Below are positions 36,052-45,607 of a stretch of DNA of 64,000 bases, one piece after another; positions within the stretch are counted from its first letter, which is position 1; each line of letters opens with the position of its first letter. A program made the translations under genes and the position numbers. The stretch comes from Caballeronia humi (GTDB lineage Bacteria; Pseudomonadota; Gammaproteobacteria; Burkholderiales; Burkholderiaceae), in the NCBI RefSeq assembly GCF_001544475.1, contig NZ_FCNW02000009.1, positions 106,641 through 170,640 on the forward strand, given 5' to 3'. A model generated the notes under the pieces. That model was not told the origin of the DNA, searched no databases, and saw only the letters and a list, made by a program, of their open reading frames with translations.

Positions 36052-37188
36052 ATGATCGACAGTTTCCTCACCGAAGAGCAGCGCATGATCCGCGACGCCG
36101 CTCGCGAATTCGCGGGCGAAGTGCTCGCGCCGAACGCCGCGCAGTGGGACCGCGAAGCCAGAATCCCCGACGCCGTGATCCGCCAGCTCGGCGAACTCGG
36201 CCTGCTCGGCATGATCGTGCCGGCGGAACTCGGCGGCACCTACAGCGACTACACGGCTTATGCGCTCGCGATGGAGGAAATCGCGGCAGGCTGCGCCTCG
36301 TGCGCGACGCTGATGAGCGTGCACAACTCGGTCGGCTGCGGACCGATCCTGAAATTCGGCACCGACGCGCAAAAAGCTGACTTTCTGCCGAAACTGGCGA
36401 GCGGCGAGGTGATCGGCGCGTTCTGTCTGACCGAGCCGCAGGCGGGCTCCGAAGCAAACAACCTGCGCACGCGCGCCGTCGAGCGTGACGGTCAGTGGGT
36501 GCTCTCCGGCAGCAAGCAGTTCGTGACGAACGGCGCGCGCGCAGGTCTTGCGATCGTGTTCGCCGTCACCGATCCGGACCTTGGCAAGAAGGGCATCTCG
36601 GCATTCATCGTCCCGACCGACACGCCCGGCTTCAACGTCGGCCCGCCGGAGCACAAGCTGGGCATCCGTGCGTCCGACACGTGCCCGATCACCTTCGACG
36701 ACTGCGCGATCCCCGCCGCGAACCTGCTCGGCGCGCGCGGCGAGGGGCTGAAGATCGCGCTGTCGAACCTGGAGGGCGGGCGCATCGGCATCGCGGCGCA
36801 GGCGCTCGGCATCGCGCGCGCGGCCTTCGACGCGGCGCGCGCCTATTCGCACGAGCGCGTGCAGTTCGGCCGGCCGATTCACGAGCATCAGGCGGTCGCG
36901 AACATGCTCGCTGACATGCAGACGCAGATCAACGCCGCCCGCCTGCTCATCTTGCATGCGGCGCGCATGCGGACCGAAGGCATTCCCTGCCTGTCGGAGG
37001 CGTCGCAGGCGAAGCTGTATGCGTCCGAAATGGCCGAGCGTGTCTGCTCCGACGCCATCCAGATTCACGGTGGCTATGGCTATCTGCAGGACTATCCGGT
37101 TGAGCGGCACTATCGCGATGCACGCATCACGCAGATTTACGAGGGCACGAGCGAAGTGCAGCGGATGGTGATCGCTCGGCAACTGTAG
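36052..37188 (+). CDS. Short/medium-chain acyl-CoA dehydrogenase
   Basis: 378 aa FAD enzyme. Signature motifs: [14 protein letters not shown] for FAD and substrate binding, [23 protein letters not shown], and the C-terminal [15 protein letters not shown] region, with the catalytic Glu expected at YEG-T. It oxidises an acyl-CoA to the 2-enoyl-CoA. It is first in an operon with an acyl-CoA ligase and a 3-hydroxyisobutyryl-CoA hydrolase-like enzyme, which fits degradation of a branched short acid such as isobutyrate. Confidence 0.92.
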   Translation: MIDSFLTEEQRMIRDAAREFAGEVLAPNAAQWDREARIPDAVIRQLGELGLLGMIVPAELGGTYSDYTAYALAMEEIAAGCASCATLMSVHNSVGCGPILKFGTDAQKADFLPKLASGEVIGAFCLTEPQAGSEANNLRTRAVERDGQWVLSGSKQFVTNGARAGLAIVFAVTDPDLGKKGISAFIVPTDTPGFNVGPPEHKLGIRASDTCPITFDDCAIPAANLLGARGEGLKIALSNLEGGRIGIAAQALGIARAAFDAARAYSHERVQFGRPIHEHQAVANMLADMQTQINAARLLILHAARMRTEGIPCLSEASQAKLYASEMAERVCSDAIQIHGGYGYLQDYPVERHYRDARITQIYEGTSEVQRMVIARQL

Positions 37189-37216
37189 TCATCCCAAAAA
37201 AACGACTGGAGACACG

Positions 37217-38923
37217 ATGAACCCGGCCGACGCTTTTATCGACGCGAGAGATTTCCTGCTGCGCCACCGCACCGACTACGACACCGCGTACCGCGATTTC
37301 CGCTGGCCGGTGCTCGATCGCTTCAACTGGGCGCTCGATTACTTCGATCCGATGGCGCGCGGCAACGACGCGCCCGCGCTCGCGATCGTCGACGAAAGCG
37401 GCACCGAAACGCGCTACTCGTTCGCGCAGATGAGCGAGCGCTCGGCGCGCGTGGCGAATCATTTGAAGCGCCTGGGCGTCGCGCGCGGCGACCGCATCCT
37501 GCTGATGCTGCCGAACCGCGTCGAACTGTGGGACACGATGCTTGGCGCGATGAAGCTCGGCGCGGTCGTGCTGCCCGCGACGACGCAACTCGCGAGCGCC
37601 GATCTGCGTGACCGTATCGCGCACGGGCGTGTGCAGCATGTGATCGTCGATGGAAACGAATTGCAGAAGTTCGACGACGTCGCGGTGCCGTCGCTCTGCA
37701 TCGCGGTGGGCGGCGAGCGCGCAGGCTGGCTTCCGTTCGGTGCGGCTTACGAAGCGTCGCCCGATTTTGTTGCGGAAGCCGAAACGAACGCCGCTGATCC
37801 GTACCTGCTGTACTTCACCTCCGGCACGACATCGAAGCCGAAACTCGTCTCGCATACGCACCAGAGTTATCCGGTCGGCCATTTGTCGACGATGTACTGG
37901 ATCGGCCTGCAACCCGGCGACGTCCACTGGAACATCAGTTCGCCCGGCTGGGCGAAACACGCGTGGAGCTGTTTTTTCGCGCCGTGGAACGCGCTCGCCT
38001 GCGTGTTCATCTACAACTTCAGCCGTTTCGACGCCGCACGCACGCTGGAGATTCTCGTGCGCCACGAAGTCACGACGCTCTGCGCGCCGCCGACCGTCTG
38101 GCGCATGCTCGTGCAGGAGCCGCTGAAATCGTACGCGGTGAAGCTGCGCGAGATCGTCGGCGCGGGCGAGCCGCTCAATCCCGAGGTCGTCGAGCGCGTG
38201 CAGGCCGCGTGGGGCGTGCCGATCCGCGACGGCTACGGCCAGACCGAGACCACCGCGCAAATCGCGAATTCACCGGGCCAGCGTCTCGTGCCGGGATCGA
38301 TGGGGCGGCCTTTGCCCGGCTACCGCGTGACGCTGCTCGATCCCGACGGCCATCCCGCCGACGAAGGCGAAATCGCGCTGCCCGTCGACGAACCGCCGCT
38401 CGGCCTGATGACCGGTTACGCCGACAACCCCGCCGCGACCGCGACCGCGATGCGCGACGGCCATTACCGCACCTCCGACGTGGCCGCACGCACGCCGGAC
38501 GGCTATTTCACCTACATCGGCCGCGCCGACGACGTGTTCAAGTCGTCCGATTATCGGCTGAGCCCGTTCGAGCTGGAAAGCGTGCTGATCGAGCACGAGG
38601 CGATCGCCGAGGCGGCTGTCGTGCCGAGCCCCGACGCGCTGCGGCTTTGCGTGCCGAAGGCGTTTGTCACGCTGCGGCACGGTTTTACGATCGGGCCGGA
38701 ACTCGCGCGCAGCGTGTTTGCGTTTTCGCGCGAACGGCTCGCGCCGTACAAGCGCATCCGGCGCATCGAATTCGCAGAATTGCCTAAGACGATTTCGGGA
38801 AAAATCCGACGGGTTGATTTGCGGCGTCAGGAAGCGGCGCGGGCGGAAGGCGCGGCGCGCGGTGAATTCGAGTTCTGGGAAGAGGATTTTCCGGAGTTGC
38901 GCCAGAGCGCGAAAGCCGACTGA
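37217..38923 (+). CDS. AMP-dependent acyl-CoA synthetase
   Basis: 568 aa ANL-family ligase. The P-loop motif is YFTSGTTSKPKLVSH, the A5 motif RDGYGQTETT, the A7 region YRTSDVAARTPDGYFTYIGRADDVFKSSDYRLSPFELE, and the catalytic Lys is in LPKTISGKIRRVDL. It activates a carboxylic acid via its adenylate to the CoA thioester. GGAGA lies before the ATG, 28 bases after the dehydrogenase stop. It probably supplies the acyl-CoA used by the neighbouring dehydrogenase. Chain length cannot be read. Confidence 0.9.
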   Translation: MNPADAFIDARDFLLRHRTDYDTAYRDFRWPVLDRFNWALDYFDPMARGNDAPALAIVDESGTETRYSFAQMSERSARVANHLKRLGVARGDRILLMLPNRVELWDTMLGAMKLGAVVLPATTQLASADLRDRIAHGRVQHVIVDGNELQKFDDVAVPSLCIAVGGERAGWLPFGAAYEASPDFVAEAETNAADPYLLYFTSGTTSKPKLVSHTHQSYPVGHLSTMYWIGLQPGDVHWNISSPGWAKHAWSCFFAPWNALACVFIYNFSRFDAARTLEILVRHEVTTLCAPPTVWRMLVQEPLKSYAVKLREIVGAGEPLNPEVVERVQAAWGVPIRDGYGQTETTAQIANSPGQRLVPGSMGRPLPGYRVTLLDPDGHPADEGEIALPVDEPPLGLMTGYADNPAATATAMRDGHYRTSDVAARTPDGYFTYIGRADDVFKSSDYRLSPFELESVLIEHEAIAEAAVVPSPDALRLCVPKAFVTLRHGFTIGPELARSVFAFSRERLAPYKRIRRIEFAELPKTISGKIRRVDLRRQEAARAEGAARGEFEFWEEDFPELRQSAKAD

Positions 38924-38925
38924 GG

Positions 38926-39096
38926 ATGGACCCCATGATCGAAAGCAAAGGCGAGGCGAATGCGTTCACGTCCGACCGCCTGCTGAATTTGCAACAGACG
39001 ATTAAAAATTTGAAGGTCCCCGCGAATTTGATCACCGGCCGCGGCCCGAAATTCTTCATCGCGAGCACCGATTTCGCCCGGTGGAGCACGCGATGA
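38926..39096 (+). CDS. Possible small ORF between the ligase and hydrolase genes (56 aa)
   Basis: ATG 38926 (or 38935) to TGA 39094-39096, filling the gap exactly and overlapping the next start as ATGA, a classic coupling arrangement. The product is basic (TIKNLKVPANLITGRGPKFF) with no recognised family, and its codon use is less GC-biased than the neighbours. There is no strong ribosome site before it. It could be a coupling leader, a genuine small protein, or chance. Confidence 0.35.
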   Translation: MDPMIESKGEANAFTSDRLLNLQQTIKNLKVPANLITGRGPKFFIASTDFARWSTR

Positions 39097-40205
39097 GCAC
39101 GCAAAGCGTGGTTCAGGACGAACCGGTCATCGGCTTCGAGATTGTCAACCGGGTGGCGATCGTGACGCTCAACCGGCCGCGCGCGTTGAATGCGCTGTCG
39201 CATGAAATGATCGTGCTGCTCGCCGACGCCTTCGAGCGCTGCCGCAACGACGACGCCATCGCCGCGGTCGTGCTGCGCGGCGCGGGCGAGAAGGCGTTCT
39301 GCGCGGGCGGCGACATCCGCGCGCTCTACGATGCCGCACGCAACGACACGCCGTGGCTGCCGTTTTTCATCGACGAATACCGGCTCGATTACGCGATTCA
39401 TCACTTTCCGAAACCGGTCGTCGCGCTGATGGATGGCATCGTGCTCGGCGGCGGAATGGGGCTCGCGCAGGGCGCGGCGCTGCGCGTCGTCACCGAGCGC
39501 ACGAAGATGGCGATGCCGGAAACGCGCATCGGCATGCTGCCCGACGTCGGCGCGACGTATTTCATGCGCCGGATGCCGCTCGACGTCGAGCTTTACGCCG
39601 GTCTCACGGGCGCGATGCTCGGCGGTGCGGATGCGCTCGCGTACGGACTCGCGGACGTCTGCGTGCCGTCGGCCTGGCTGCGCGATTTCATGCAGCGGAT
39701 CGAAGCGCTCTCCTGGGATAAGCCGCTCGACGCGCTGCGGCGCGTGTTCGTGCCGCCCGCCAACATCGAACGCGACGCGCCGCTCGACGCGCATCGCGCC
39801 CAGATCCGGCGCCATTTCGGCGGCGCGCCGGGCGGCGGGGTAGAGCGCGTCGTGTCGAGCCTCGCGGGCGACACATCGACGGAATTCGGCGCCGCGACGC
39901 TCGCCGCGCTCAAGGCACACTCCCCGACGATGCTCGAAGTCACGCACCGCGCGCTCCTGCGTGGTCGCCACATGTCGCTCGCGGACTGTTTCCGGATGGA
40001 AATGGGGATCGTGTACCGCGCGATCAGCGATGGCGATTTCCTGGAAGGCGTGCGCGCGCTGATCGTCGACAAGGACCAGCGGCCGCGCTGGGCGCCCGCC
40101 ACGCTCGCCGAAGTCCGCGCCGAGCGCGTGCAGCACTTTCTGGCGTCGCCCTGGCGGCGAGAGATGCATCCGCTCGCGGACCTTGGCTGCAATGAACTGA
40201 AGTAA
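39093..40205 (+). CDS. 3-hydroxyisobutyryl-CoA hydrolase-like enoyl-CoA hydratase/isomerase family protein
   Basis: 370 aa crotonase-fold protein of the long (HIBCH) type. The oxyanion-hole motifs are GEKAFCAGGDIRALY and MDGIVLGGGMGLAQGA, and the HIBCH-typical MAMPETRIGMLPDVGATYFM region with its acidic residues follows. It would release free 3-hydroxyisobutyrate from the CoA ester in valine or isobutyrate breakdown. ATG 39093 is preferred over GTG 39081 because GGAG sits at the right spacing. The C-terminal extension (about 270-370) is intact. Confidence 0.88.
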   Translation: MSTQSVVQDEPVIGFEIVNRVAIVTLNRPRALNALSHEMIVLLADAFERCRNDDAIAAVVLRGAGEKAFCAGGDIRALYDAARNDTPWLPFFIDEYRLDYAIHHFPKPVVALMDGIVLGGGMGLAQGAALRVVTERTKMAMPETRIGMLPDVGATYFMRRMPLDVELYAGLTGAMLGGADALAYGLADVCVPSAWLRDFMQRIEALSWDKPLDALRRVFVPPANIERDAPLDAHRAQIRRHFGGAPGGGVERVVSSLAGDTSTEFGAATLAALKAHSPTMLEVTHRALLRGRHMSLADCFRMEMGIVYRAISDGDFLEGVRALIVDKDQRPRWAPATLAEVRAERVQHFLASPWRREMHPLADLGCNELK

Positions 40206-40300
40206 TTCGCAAGCAAATGTAAACGGGACGAACCGCTGAAATGACTGCTGGTCAAAAGGGCTCGATCGATCATCGGACAAATCAAAGGGAGATTCCGAAC

Positions 40301-41002
40301 ATGGCGAAACGCGCATCCTGGATCGCAATGCTGGCCGCGGCGGCGCTCATCGCGCCCGCTGCATCGTACGCGCAGCTCAATCTGCAGCGATTCGGCTTCG
40401 GCAGCGGTAAAGCGGAGACCGCTGCGAACGGCGCGGCGGAGCCTTCGGCGCTGAACTCGCTCGTGCAGAACTACCTCGGCGCAAATCAGCAGGTGCTGAG
40501 CGGACAGTCGACGCTCGCATCGTCGATGGGGATGACGGGTGTCGCGAGTCAGGCGCAATCGGCGGCGGGGTTGCTGGCGGGCGGCTCCGGCGGTGCCAGC
40601 GGTCTGCCGAGCGCGAGCGTGTTGTCGCAGATGGGCGGGACGCAGCAGAGCGTGTCGCAGTCGCTGATGCAGGCGTTCGCGAACCGCGCGTCGGCGCCCG
40701 CGCCGACGGGTGCGAGCAAGCAGGCTTTCAGCGAGGGGCTGGCGTCGCTCGGCAAGGGCGTGAGCCAGTACGCGGGGCTGCAGTCGGATCTCGGCGCGGT
40801 GAGCAACACGATGAGCATGTCGTCGCTGCTGCAGGCGGGATCGAACCCCGCGACGGCGCAGGCGGCGACCTATATCGCGCAGGCGGCGCCGGGGCAGTTG
40901 CAATCGCTCGTGTCGACGCTGTCGCAGGCAGTGCAGTACGCGAAGACCAACGGGATTTCGGTGCCGGCGGTGGCTACGTCGGCGCTCGGCAGCGTGAGGT
41001 AA
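40301..41002 (+). CDS. Exported hypothetical protein, Ala/Ser/Gln/Gly-rich
   Basis: 233 aa with a Sec signal peptide (MAKRASWIAMLAAAALIAPAASYAQ, cut after AYA or SYA near residue 24). The mature part is low in complexity, rich in Ala, Gly, Ser and Gln, with repeated QS and QA patterns that suggest a helical or extended periplasmic protein. ATG 40301 has AAAGGGAG upstream; an earlier in-frame ATG would bury the signal peptide. No family recognised. A terminator follows directly. Confidence 0.75.
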   Translation: MAKRASWIAMLAAAALIAPAASYAQLNLQRFGFGSGKAETAANGAAEPSALNSLVQNYLGANQQVLSGQSTLASSMGMTGVASQAQSAAGLLAGGSGGASGLPSASVLSQMGGTQQSVSQSLMQAFANRASAPAPTGASKQAFSEGLASLGKGVSQYAGLQSDLGAVSNTMSMSSLLQAGSNPATAQAATYIAQAAPGQLQSLVSTLSQAVQYAKTNGISVPAVATSALGSVR

Positions 41003-41019
41003 CGACGCGCGTAAAAAAT

Positions 41020-41054
41020 CGGCCGAGCCCGGAGGGCTGGCCGCTTGTCTTTTT
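41020..41054 (+). terminator. Intrinsic terminator after the exported Ala-rich protein gene
   Basis: Hairpin CGGCC-G-AGCCC, loop GGA, GGGCTGGCCG (one bulged G), followed by CTTGTCTTTTT. A run of A's precedes the stem, so it can also serve the converging gene on the other strand. Confidence 0.75.
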
Positions 41055-41068
41055 CGCACGACGCCGAT

Positions 41069-41686
41069 TTATGCTTTGAACGTCTCGGCCTGCTTCGGCG
41101 GCACGCGCAACTCGGCTCGCTCGAAGAAATTATCGCCCAGTTCGGGGATGTCGCTCGTGTCGAACCCTTCGTAAGGCATGTTCGAGAGTCGCTTCCAATC
41201 CCGCAAATCCTCCCTCATATCGATGCAACATGCCGCAGCGAAAAGCATCGCGGAGGTGTCGTCTTCATCGTCGGGCAGGGCGAGCAACAGTGGCGCCGCA
41301 TCGACTTTGTCATCCGCCGGCGCCGATAAACCCTCCGGCTCGAGCAATCCCAGCGCCGGCCGAACGTCCATCGTCCGGCTGCGCACCTCGAACCCCGACA
41401 TCCGGATGATCTGTTCGCGGGTCTTCCAGAAACGCGCCGCCGACTGCGTCATCGGCCGCGTGGCGACGTACTCGAAAACGATGTCGAAACCGCGCACGTT
41501 GGGATAGCCGGCCAGCAACTGGCCGGAACGAATGTACTGTGTATACCGATCGATTTTCTTCGTCAGCAACGCGAAATGCGTGGCTTCGTCGTTCCAGTCG
41601 AGATCGTCGAAAATACCGACGTGGACGATTTTGTGGAGGATGTTGACGCCGATGTAATCGATGGAGTCCACGTCGAGCAAAGACAT
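41069..41686 (-). CDS. DUF6572-like hypothetical protein
   Basis: 205 aa, ATG 41686 with GGGGGAA upstream (an earlier ATG in frame lacks one). Residues about 1-95 resemble the DUF6572 pattern: an N-terminal I-D-Y-I-G-V-N strand, VGIFDDLDWNDEATHFALLTKKID, then a helix and SGQLLAGYPNVRG. The C-terminal half is acidic and variable. Soluble, no signal peptide. Function unknown; DUF6572-type proteins often occur near secretion or toxin-associated loci, but nothing of that sort is nearby here. Confidence 0.65.
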   Translation of the reverse strand: MSLLDVDSIDYIGVNILHKIVHVGIFDDLDWNDEATHFALLTKKIDRYTQYIRSGQLLAGYPNVRGFDIVFEYVATRPMTQSAARFWKTREQIIRMSGFEVRSRTMDVRPALGLLEPEGLSAPADDKVDAAPLLLALPDDEDDTSAMLFAAACCIDMREDLRDWKRLSNMPYEGFDTSDIPELGDNFFERAELRVPPKQAETFKA

Positions 41687-41868
41687 GGCAATTCCCCCGC
41701 GCCCGCGAACGGGCAAATATTCAAGGCGCGTATTGTAATGGAGTACGCCATCCTAAATATTCTATGCAGGCGTGAATGCAACACGTCGCGATCTGCGGCA
41801 ATCGTCGCGCATTTGCGTCCATACGATACGTCTTAAATCGACGCGATCGTTAGCGAAAAACTACGCCG

Positions 41869-42996
41869 TCAAGCATCCCTCGGATGGTGGGCTTGCGTCA
41901 CGGCCTCGCGGGTGGGCGCGGTCGTATCGACGACCTGCGGCAGGGGTGGTTGCTCGTTGATCCACGCGTTGAGCAGCGTCGAGGTCACGGCTAGGATCAC
42001 CGGCCCGATGAACAGCCCGACGATGCCGAACGCGAACATGCCGCCCAGCACGCCGGACAGGATCAGCAGCATCGAAAGGTTCACGCCGCGCTTGATCAGA
42101 AGCGGCCGCAGCACGTTGTCGAGCATCGCGATCATGACGGACCACACGAGCAGGAGGCTTGCGGCGATCGTTGCGTCGTGCCAGAAGAGCCACGCGACGC
42201 TGCCGAGCAAAGGCAGCAGCGGCCCGATCTGCGCGAGGCAGAACATCAGCATCACCGCGGTCAGAATCCCCGCCGCCGGCACGCCCGCGATCCACAAGCC
42301 GATACCGCCCAACGCCGACTGCGTCACCGCCGTCACGACGATGCCGAGCGCCACCGCGCGGATCGAGAGCCCCGCCAGCTTGATCGCTTCCGCGCCGCGC
42401 AGGCCCGCGATGCGCGTGGCGAAGCGCGTGACGAACGCCGCCGCCTGTTCGCCCTGCATGTACAGGATGCCCGCGATGATCACCGTGATGAACATGTGGA
42501 TCACGAACACGCCGACGACCGCCGCGTGCCCGAGCATCCAGCGCGCGGCGATCGTCACGTACGGTTCGATCTTCGCGAGCAGGCCGCCGGGGCCGGCGTC
42601 GGAAAGCGTCTGCCATTCGCGTGCGATGCGCGCGCCGGCCACCGGGACGTCGTGGATCCACGACGGCGGCGGAGGCAGCGCGTAGGACGGCAGGCCCTTG
42701 ATCGCCGCCATGATCTCGCCGCCGTGCAGGGCGAGCGTGGAAATCGCCTGGTAGAGCGGCAGCACGATCACGATCAGCAGGATCAGGATCATGATCGTCG
42801 TGGCGAGCCAGCGGCGATTGCCGCAGCGCCGCTGGATCGCTTTCATCATCGGCCAGGTGGCGACGACGATCGTCGTTGCCCAGATCAGGCCCGGCAGGAA
42901 CGGTCGCAGGACATAAAGGCTGCCGATCGTCAGCGCGGAAAGGATCGCGATGATCAGCAGAATGCGGGCGATGTCGACCGGCTGGCGTGGATTCAA
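41869..42996 (-). CDS. AI-2E/PerM-family inner-membrane transporter (YdiK-like)
   Basis: 375 aa with about seven or eight membrane helices and the PerM-family arrangement: an N-terminal helix pair, a large periplasmic loop (about 90-150), and a C-terminal helix bundle with the motif LLPLLGSVAWL and GMFAFGIVGLFIGPVILAV. Family members export autoinducer-2 or act as Na+/H+ antiporters; the substrate here is unknown. The TTG at 42996 is chosen because AAGGGA lies 8 bases upstream; an ATG at 43026 is open but has no ribosome site. Divergent from the alcohol dehydrogenase. Confidence 0.87.
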   Translation of the reverse strand: MNPRQPVDIARILLIIAILSALTIGSLYVLRPFLPGLIWATTIVVATWPMMKAIQRRCGNRRWLATTIMILILLIVIVLPLYQAISTLALHGGEIMAAIKGLPSYALPPPPSWIHDVPVAGARIAREWQTLSDAGPGGLLAKIEPYVTIAARWMLGHAAVVGVFVIHMFITVIIAGILYMQGEQAAAFVTRFATRIAGLRGAEAIKLAGLSIRAVALGIVVTAVTQSALGGIGLWIAGVPAAGILTAVMLMFCLAQIGPLLPLLGSVAWLFWHDATIAASLLLVWSVMIAMLDNVLRPLLIKRGVNLSMLLILSGVLGGMFAFGIVGLFIGPVILAVTSTLLNAWINEQPPLPQVVDTTAPTREAVTQAHHPRDA

Positions 42997-43165
42997 TTTG
43001 GATTCCCTTGTAGTGGAGTAGCGCATTGTGCACTACGGGACGCATGCTCCCGGCGGAAGCGGGATGCTCACACCATCAATCCATACTACTCAAAATCACG
43101 GGAATTGCACTGCGGCCGACAGAAGCCTTTCACCGTTCGGGTTTTAAGTCGGAGCATTAGTAATT

Positions 43166-43195
43166 TTGGCAAAGCCGTTTCAAATTGCCTATTCT
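43166..43195 (+). promoter_or_regulatory. Possible promoter for the PQQ dehydrogenase operon
   Basis: TTGGCA (43166-43171), 18-base spacer, TATTCT (43190-43195), about 70 bases upstream of the ATG. A visual sigma-70-like match only. Confidence 0.3.
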
Positions 43196-43267
43196 CTAGC
43201 CGAGCGGATCGCGGGAAGCATCTTGCTCAATCAACCGCCTTACAACAATAAATATCGGGAGACTGTC

Positions 43268-44995
43268 ATGGCCGGGTCCCGTACCAATCTCGTCCCACTG
43301 TTGATCTGCGGCACGCTGATGTGGAGCGCCGCCGTTCCCGCCGCCGATGAAATACAGAACGCGGTGACCACGCAAGGTTCCCCGGTGCCCGACGTGCTGC
43401 GTCCCGTCACGCAGCCGCAGCTCGACAGCGCCGCGAACGATCCCGCGTCCTGGCTGCATTCGAACGGCTCGTATGCGGAAACGCGCTACGCGCCGAGCAC
43501 GCAGATCAATACGTCGAACGTGTCGAAGCTGCGGCCCGCTTTCATCTTCCAGACGGCCGTCATGGAATCGATGGAAACGGCGCCGATCGTCTCGAACGGC
43601 GTGATGTTCCTGACGACGTCCTACAACCACGTCTACGCGATCGATGCCGTCACCGGCAAGGAATTCTGGCATTACAAACACCGCATGGGGCCGGTCACGA
43701 CGTTCTGCTGCGGCCCGAACAACCGCGGCGTGGCGATTGCCGGCGACCGCCTTTTCATGGGCACGCTCGATTCGAAACTCGTCGCGCTCGATGCGAAGAC
43801 CGGGCGCCTGCTGTGGCAAACGCAGATCGCCGATCCCGAACTCGGCTATTCGGAGACGATGGCGCCGGTTGTCGTGGACGGCAAGGTGCTGATCGGCACC
43901 AACGGCGGCGAATACGGGATTCGCGGCTTCGTGAAGGCCTTCAACGCGAACACGGGCGATCTGCTCTGGACCTTCTACACGATCCCCGAAACCGGCCAGG
44001 AAGGCGTCTGGGCTGAAAACGACGCGGTCGGCCGCAACATGAAGCGTGATATCGCGGCGGAGAAGCAGCAACTCGCGTCGAAGGGCGGCGATTTCTATCG
44101 CACGCTCGGCGGCGGCGTGTGGATGGCGCCCGCCGTCGACCGGCAGACGCACACGGTGTTTTTTGTCGTGGGCAATCCGTCGCCGGACCTGTATGGCGCG
44201 ATTCGCCCCGGCGACAATCTCTACACGGATTCGCTCGTCGCGATCGATCTCGACACCGGCAAGTACAAGTGGCATTACCAGTACATCGCGCACGACGTCT
44301 GGGACCTCGACGCCGCGAGCCCGCCGATCCTGGTCGATGTCCGCGACAAGAACGGTCAGACGATCCCCGGCGTGATCCACGGCGGCAAGAGCGGCTACGT
44401 CTATGTGCACGACAGGCGCGACGGCCGGCTGATCCGCATATCTGAAGCGATGATCCCGCAGGAGGGCGTCTGGACGCTGCCCACGCCGGACGGCGCGCGC
44501 ATGCTGCCGGGCGCGAACGGCGGCGTCGAATGGTCGCCGATGGCCTACAGCCCGAAAACGCACATGGCCTACGCGGCGAACCTGCATCAGCCGATGACGT
44601 ATCAGGTCGAGGATGTCGCCTATCCCGGCGGCAAATTGTGGCTCGGCGGCGCGTTCAAGGTGATCGCGTCCGAGCAGCAATGGGGGCGGCTGGTCGCGGT
44701 AAACGTCGATACCGGAAAGATCGCGTGGGGCTTCAAGACCGAGCAGCCGCTGATCGGCGGCGTGCTCGCCACTGCGGGTGGCCTCGTCTTCAACGGCGAA
44801 GGCAATGGTCTCTTCCGCGCATTCGATGCCGCGACCGGCAAAAAACTCTGGGAATACCAGTGCGGCGCCGGGGTGAACGCGCCGGCGGTGTCGTATACCG
44901 TGCACGGCAAGCAGTACGTCGCGGTGGCGGCGGGCGGCAACACGCAACTCGATTTCAAGCGCGGCAACGCCGTGCTCGTGTTCGCGCTGCCTTGA
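43268..44995 (+). CDS. PQQ-dependent alcohol dehydrogenase, lanthanide-type
   Basis: 575 aa, exported (signal peptide 1-25, ending PAAD). An eight-bladed propeller with repeated W-motifs such as [17 protein letters not shown] and GDLLWTFY. Adjacent Cys147-Cys148 would form the vicinal disulphide near PQQ. Metal ligands are Glu215 (GGEYGIRG) and Asn303 (VVGNPSP); the catalytic base is Asp346 in HDVWDLD. Asp348, two residues on, is the extra ligand that marks lanthanide-dependent enzymes (XoxF, ExaF/PedH). Calcium enzymes have a neutral residue there. It oxidises a primary alcohol in the periplasm and passes electrons to cytochrome c, encoded next. Confidence 0.88.
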   Translation: MAGSRTNLVPLLICGTLMWSAAVPAADEIQNAVTTQGSPVPDVLRPVTQPQLDSAANDPASWLHSNGSYAETRYAPSTQINTSNVSKLRPAFIFQTAVMESMETAPIVSNGVMFLTTSYNHVYAIDAVTGKEFWHYKHRMGPVTTFCCGPNNRGVAIAGDRLFMGTLDSKLVALDAKTGRLLWQTQIADPELGYSETMAPVVVDGKVLIGTNGGEYGIRGFVKAFNANTGDLLWTFYTIPETGQEGVWAENDAVGRNMKRDIAAEKQQLASKGGDFYRTLGGGVWMAPAVDRQTHTVFFVVGNPSPDLYGAIRPGDNLYTDSLVAIDLDTGKYKWHYQYIAHDVWDLDAASPPILVDVRDKNGQTIPGVIHGGKSGYVYVHDRRDGRLIRISEAMIPQEGVWTLPTPDGARMLPGANGGVEWSPMAYSPKTHMAYAANLHQPMTYQVEDVAYPGGKLWLGGAFKVIASEQQWGRLVAVNVDTGKIAWGFKTEQPLIGGVLATAGGLVFNGEGNGLFRAFDAATGKKLWEYQCGAGVNAPAVSYTVHGKQYVAVAAGGNTQLDFKRGNAVLVFALP

Positions 44996-45015
44996 GCCGC
45001 CGGGACGCTCGCCGG

Positions 45016-45600
45016 ATGCGGGGAATCAATCTTTTGCTCGCGGCGGCGCTTGCTTCGCTCGCCGCGCTGCCGCTCGCCGCGCGCGCCGACGCCGAAGCGG
45101 GCAAGACAAAAGCCGTCGTCTGCACGGCGTGCCACGGCGCAATGGGCAATTCGACGAATCCCGACTATCCGGTCCTCGCCGGGCAGACCGCGCGCTATCT
45201 CTATCTCGAATTGCGCGATTTCAAGGCGGGCCGCCGCACCGATCCGCAGATGAGTCCGATGGCGGCGAACCTTTCGCCCGACGACATGCACGATCTCGCC
45301 GATTATTTCGCCGCGCAAAAACCCGCGCCGATCGCGTTCAACGCCGATCCGGTGAAAGTCGACGCGGGCCGCAAGAAATCCGAGGAAGTGCTGTGCACGA
45401 TGTGCCACCTCGGCGGCTTCACCGGACAAAACGAGATTCCGCGCGTGGCGGGGCAGCAATATCAGTACATCGTCAAGCAGCTCGGGGATTTCCGCGCCCG
45501 CCGCCGCACGAACGACGCGGGCAGCATGACGAGCGTCACCAAGACGCTGTCCGACGCCGATATCGAAAATCTGGCGAATTACGTCGCCAATCTGCAATGA
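45016..45600 (+). CDS. Dihaem cytochrome c4-type protein
   Basis: 194 aa, signal peptide 1-24 (ARA-DAEAG). Two haem c sites, CTACH (about 36-40) and CTMCH (about 132-136), in two similar halves of about 85 residues, each followed by a Met ligand region (MSPMAANLS and SMTSVTKTLS). It is the likely electron acceptor of the PQQ dehydrogenase encoded 20 bases upstream. It lies in the periplasm and feeds the respiratory chain. Confidence 0.9.
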   Translation: MRGINLLLAAALASLAALPLAARADAEAGKTKAVVCTACHGAMGNSTNPDYPVLAGQTARYLYLELRDFKAGRRTDPQMSPMAANLSPDDMHDLADYFAAQKPAPIAFNADPVKVDAGRKKSEEVLCTMCHLGGFTGQNEIPRVAGQQYQYIVKQLGDFRARRRTNDAGSMTSVTKTLSDADIENLANYVANLQ

Positions 45601-45607
45601 CCACGAC

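Noticed and set aside
38784..40328. 514-codon minus-strand frame over the HIBCH-like gene
   Set aside because: Antisense shadow with Arg-rich low-complexity product; the + strand crotonase motifs are intact.
43160..43190. Sigma-54-type promoter (TGGC...TTGC) upstream of the PQQ dehydrogenase
   Set aside because: The GG and GC elements are far more than the required 10 bases apart.
43196..44947. 583-codon minus-strand frame across the PQQ dehydrogenase
   Set aside because: Antisense shadow: His/Arg/Asp-rich, no motif, and the + strand frame is a complete known enzyme.
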